A stretch of 34,285 bases of DNA, taken from an uncultured Pelagibacteraceae bacterium. Lineage in GTDB: Bacteria > Pseudomonadota > Alphaproteobacteria > Pelagibacterales > Pelagibacteraceae. The stretch's first letter is position 1; every line of letters begins with the position of its first letter. Position numbers and translations under genes: made by a program. The DNA lies in the NCBI GenBank assembly GCA_902599495.1, contig CACKFY010000009.1, forward strand, positions 1-34,285, given 5' to 3'. The notes under the pieces are model-generated. The model saw only the letters and a list, made by a program, of their open reading frames with translations. It was not told the origin of the DNA and did not search any database. Positions 32,231-34,285 of this stretch are shown one piece after another.

Positions 32231-32943
32231 TAACCAAGCTTAGTTAGAAAAGGAAAAGTTGTCAAAATATAATAGCTTATTACCTGTATTGAATTTGTAA
32301 GTATTAGAACACCAGTGATCAACAAAATTACTCCACCGCCTTTTTTAACTTTTGAGTAATGTTTACTAAACCCTTTCTTTGAATTTAAAAAAATTGTCAT
32401 ATAATATCCAGAAAGTATGAATGGTATTGCTAAACCAAGTGAATAAAAAGAAAGTAATATTACTCCACTGGCTATAGTTGTTTCAGTAGCTGACAAAGCT
32501 AAAATTGAACCTAATACAGGACCTATACAAGGCGTCCATCCAAAAGCAAAAGCTGCACCAACTACAAAAGGGAAAACAAAATTATCTTTGTAATTTCCCG
32601 TATCTATTTTTTTATCTTGGTTCAAAAAATTAAAGTTTAATATACCTATGAAATTTAATGAAAATAAAATAATTATAATCCCAGCAGCTATCCTTAATTC
32701 TTTGCCAAAAAAGATTAATACATTTCCTAAAAATGAAGCAGCCATTCCTAAGCTAATGAAAACAAAAGAAAATCCTAATGCGAAAATAATTGTTTTGATT
32801 AAAACAATCTTTTTGTCTTTATCTATTTCATCAAGTTTTTTACCTGTAATATAAGATATGTAACCTGGTATTATTGGCAAAACACAAGGAGTTAGAAAAC
32901 TAATAAAACCTGCACCGAACGCTAAGAAAGATTTAATTAACAT
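32230..32943 (-). CDS. ccdA: CcdA/DsbD-type cytochrome c biogenesis membrane protein
   Basis: This 237-residue inner-membrane thiol-disulfide carrier passes electrons from cytoplasmic thioredoxin to the periplasm. The two redox cysteines are in the classic contexts FISFLTPCVLPIIPGYISYI (near the N-terminus) and WTPCIGPVLGSILALSA (centre). Six membrane segments are likely, as in CcdA. It is divergent from a small membrane protein gene, 23 nt away, and overlaps rbsK by one base. Confidence 0.92.
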   Translation of the reverse strand: MLIKSFLAFGAGFISFLTPCVLPIIPGYISYITGKKLDEIDKDKKIVLIKTIIFALGFSFVFISLGMAASFLGNVLIFFGKELRIAAGIIIILFSLNFIGILNFNFLNQDKKIDTGNYKDNFVFPFVVGAAFAFGWTPCIGPVLGSILALSATETTIASGVILLSFYSLGLAIPFILSGYYMTIFLNSKKGFSKHYSKVKKGGGVILLITGVLILTNSIQVISYYILTTFPFLTKLG

Positions 32944-32966
32944 AATTTAATGATACAATTACCATA

Positions 32967-33308
32967 ATGATTATAAAATATGTAAGTTTTTTACTAGGTC
33001 TAATATGGTCCTACTCATTTATAAGAACACAATCAATTTTTAGTAATAAAACCGCATTATTGTTTAAAGTTTTTATTTCAAAAGTATCTTGGTTTACTTT
33101 TATTGCAGCATGTTATTTTGGTTATAAAAACTTCTCATTTAAAGCAACATTAATTGGAATAGCTGCAGCCGTAGTTATTGTTCACCTAGGTTTTTCTTTC
33201 TTATCTAATTATTTAAATGAAAAAGTAGGACAAGAAAACCTTCTTAAAATAAAAACTGTATTAGAATATACTTTGATTGTCTTAATTGTTTATTTTGTTT
33301 TCTTTTAA
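32967..33308 (+). CDS. Small conserved-looking membrane protein, unknown function
   Basis: This 113-residue protein has four probable transmembrane segments (about residues 1-16, 38-55, 59-80 and 95-113) and a short basic loop. I do not recognise the family. It is divergent from ccdA and its stop codon overlaps that of the histidine phosphatase gene; both stops use the same TTAA bases. Its length, start and membrane pattern look real, but no function is suggested by the sequence. Confidence 0.6.
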   Translation: MIIKYVSFLLGLIWSYSFIRTQSIFSNKTALLFKVFISKVSWFTFIAACYFGYKNFSFKATLIGIAAAVVIVHLGFSFLSNYLNEKVGQENLLKIKTVLEYTLIVLIVYFVFF

Positions 33309-33856
33309 TCTGTAGGAATAGTGTTAAGCACATTAAATTTTTTATCTGTTATTACTATTTCACCTGAACTAGGAACTGCATTAGTAATAGCAGTTATTAT
33401 ACTGTAATGAGTTATTAAGACTAAATTGCCTCCATCACCATCCCAGTTGTTTACAAATGTTTGAAGTTGTTTAAGTTGTTTTGGCTCATTTTTTGCAAAA
33501 GACGATTGGAAGGTTGAATTTAAAGCAGGAAACTCAAAAAAATTTTTAAAGGCATATTTTGCAGTATCTTTACATCTACACCATTGGCTACTTAAAACTT
33601 TATCTACAGGAATTTTGTTTTTTTTAAACAGTTTGCCTATAGCTTTTGATTGTTCAATTCCAACCTTATCTAGATTTCGTTGTGTCTTACAATCATCAAT
33701 TTTAAATCCTGGTGGATCTCCACCTCCAGGAGCTAATGCATGTCTTATTAATATTATTTTGTCTCCCTCTTTAGCTTCAGCCCATAAATCTTTAGCGATT
33801 AAGTTTTGATAGGTGAAGAATTGAAAAAAAATTAAAAGTAGAAAGATTTTTTTCAT
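33305..33856 (-). CDS. Exported histidine phosphatase family protein
   Basis: This 183-residue protein has a cleavable N-terminal signal (about 1-21). The histidine phosphatase motif LIRHALAPGGGD (R38, H39) is at the start of the mature domain. Further motifs are SSQWCRCKDTAKYAF in the middle and LVLITHYSIITAITN, which holds the second active-site histidine. The GGGDPPGFKIDDCKTQRNL stretch is typical of a periplasmic subgroup. The likely job is phosphate release from a small phosphorylated compound outside the cytoplasm. It overlaps msrB by 4 nt, so the two are co-translated. Confidence 0.85.
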   Translation of the reverse strand: MKKIFLLLIFFQFFTYQNLIAKDLWAEAKEGDKIILIRHALAPGGGDPPGFKIDDCKTQRNLDKVGIEQSKAIGKLFKKNKIPVDKVLSSQWCRCKDTAKYAFKNFFEFPALNSTFQSSFAKNEPKQLKQLQTFVNNWDGDGGNLVLITHYSIITAITNAVPSSGEIVITDKKFNVLNTIPTD

Positions 33857-34230
33857 TTTTTTGGTTTAAAAACTAAACATGTGCCATTATTACAATATCT
33901 TTTGCCTGTAGGCTTTGGACCATCATCAAATAAATGTCCATGATGTCCTTTGCAATTTTTACAATGATATTCAGTTCTTGGATAACCAATCAAGTTATCA
34001 GTTTTTGTCTCAAATACATTTGGAAGTGATTTAAAAAACGACGGCCAACCAGTTCCGCTATCAAATTTCATATTAGAATCGAATAATTTTATTCCGCATC
34101 CAGCACAATGATAAGTACCCTCTCTTTTTTCATTGTTTAAAGGGCTTGATCCTGGAGGCTCTGTACCCTCTTGCTTTAATATATAATTTTGTTCTGGAGT
34201 TAAATTGCTATCCCAATCTTTACTTTTCAT
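33853..34230 (-). CDS. msrB: Peptide methionine-R-sulfoxide reductase MsrB
   Basis: This 125-residue enzyme repairs methionine-R-sulfoxide in proteins. Zinc cysteines are visible as C42, C45, C90 and C93, GTGWPSF is at about 59-65, CKGHHGHLFDDGP is at about 93-105, and the catalytic cysteine sits in RYCNNGTC (C113). It has no signal peptide, so it probably acts in the cytoplasm. It overlaps the histidine phosphatase gene by ATGA, and it overlaps by 11 nt the end of the gene cut by the right edge. Confidence 0.95.
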   Translation of the reverse strand: MKSKDWDSNLTPEQNYILKQEGTEPPGSSPLNNEKREGTYHCAGCGIKLFDSNMKFDSGTGWPSFFKSLPNVFETKTDNLIGYPRTEYHCKNCKGHHGHLFDDGPKPTGKRYCNNGTCLVFKPKK

Positions 34231-34285
34231 CTTTTACTTTGTCGTCAACACCGTAGGGTTTAAATGTTCCTTTGTTTCCAATTTT
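34220..34285 (-). CDS. C-terminal end of an unidentified gene, cut by right edge
   Basis: An open frame of about 21 codons enters from the window edge, reads KIGNKGTFKPYGVDDKVK and ends at a TAA at 34222-34220, overlapping the msrB start by 11 nt. The overlap style is common in this window, and the frame is otherwise the natural upstream neighbour in a msrB operon. I do not recognise the family from this short tail. Confidence 0.45.
   Translation of the reverse strand, partial: KIGNKGTFKPYGVDDKVKDEK

Overview
The window is a low-GC, very compact bacterial chromosome segment that looks like the SAR11 group (Pelagibacterales, marine Alphaproteobacteria). The reasons are the AT-rich composition, lysine- and isoleucine-rich proteins, almost no intergenic DNA, repeated 4-nt ATGA gene overlaps, a glycine cleavage operon behind a tandem glycine riboswitch, and a heavy load of ABC, tripartite and amino-acid transport genes. 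No phage, IS, CRISPR, rRNA or tRNA sequence was seen. No stretch over about 300 bases lacks a gene; the longest gaps are the riboswitch leader (about 200 bases) and the region before the AbrB-like gene (about 210 bases). The species assignment is inference from content, not from a marker gene.

Layout. 1-2522: gcvT-gcvH-gcvP (minus strand, gcvP cut by the left edge) led by a two-aptamer glycine riboswitch. 2564-4758: a MATE exporter and a DMT (EamA) transporter, overlapping. 4818-6397 (plus): a TerC/YjbE membrane protein overlapping a renalase-like FAD oxidoreductase. 6398-11170 (minus): a LysE-type exporter, aconitase and a PrpD-family dehydratase, back to back. 11242-12078: a CsaA-like RNA-binding-fold protein and a DUF411 protein. 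12139-17798: a ProC-like reductase followed by a complete classical branched-chain amino acid ABC importer (livH, livM, livG, livF, livJ) ending in a strong terminator. 17928-18632: a small outer-membrane barrel with its own terminator. 18841-20320 (plus): an AbrB-family membrane protein and a DoxX protein. 20326-23297: a tripartite tricarboxylate transporter (tctC, tctB, tctA). 23363-30059: a second LIV-type ABC importer whose genes run by tiny overlaps into azlC, azlD and a glutarate 2-hydroxylase (glaH/csiD). 30136-34285: LysE exporter, TIGR03643 protein plus glutaredoxin, ribokinase-family kinase plus CcdA, a small membrane protein, an exported histidine phosphatase and MsrB, with the tail of one more gene at the right edge.

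How it fits together. Much of the window serves uptake and turnover of amino acids and small organic acids: glycine oxidation to one-carbon units, TCA/2-methylcitrate-type dehydratases, two ABC amino-acid-type importers, one TTT carboxylate importer, and several exporters (two LysE, one MATE, AzlCD). The most distinctive unit is the seven-gene overlapping run livH2-livM2-livG2-livF2-azlC-azlD-glaH beside tctCBA, which I read as a candidate uptake and oxidation module for a C5 acid or a lysine-derived compound. Three substrate-binding protein genes share an AATTAACA leader element just before the ribosome binding site, and two of them carry a (TTAA)4 repeat there. The gcvT leader contains a clear alternative pairing that could hide the ribosome binding site when glycine is absent.
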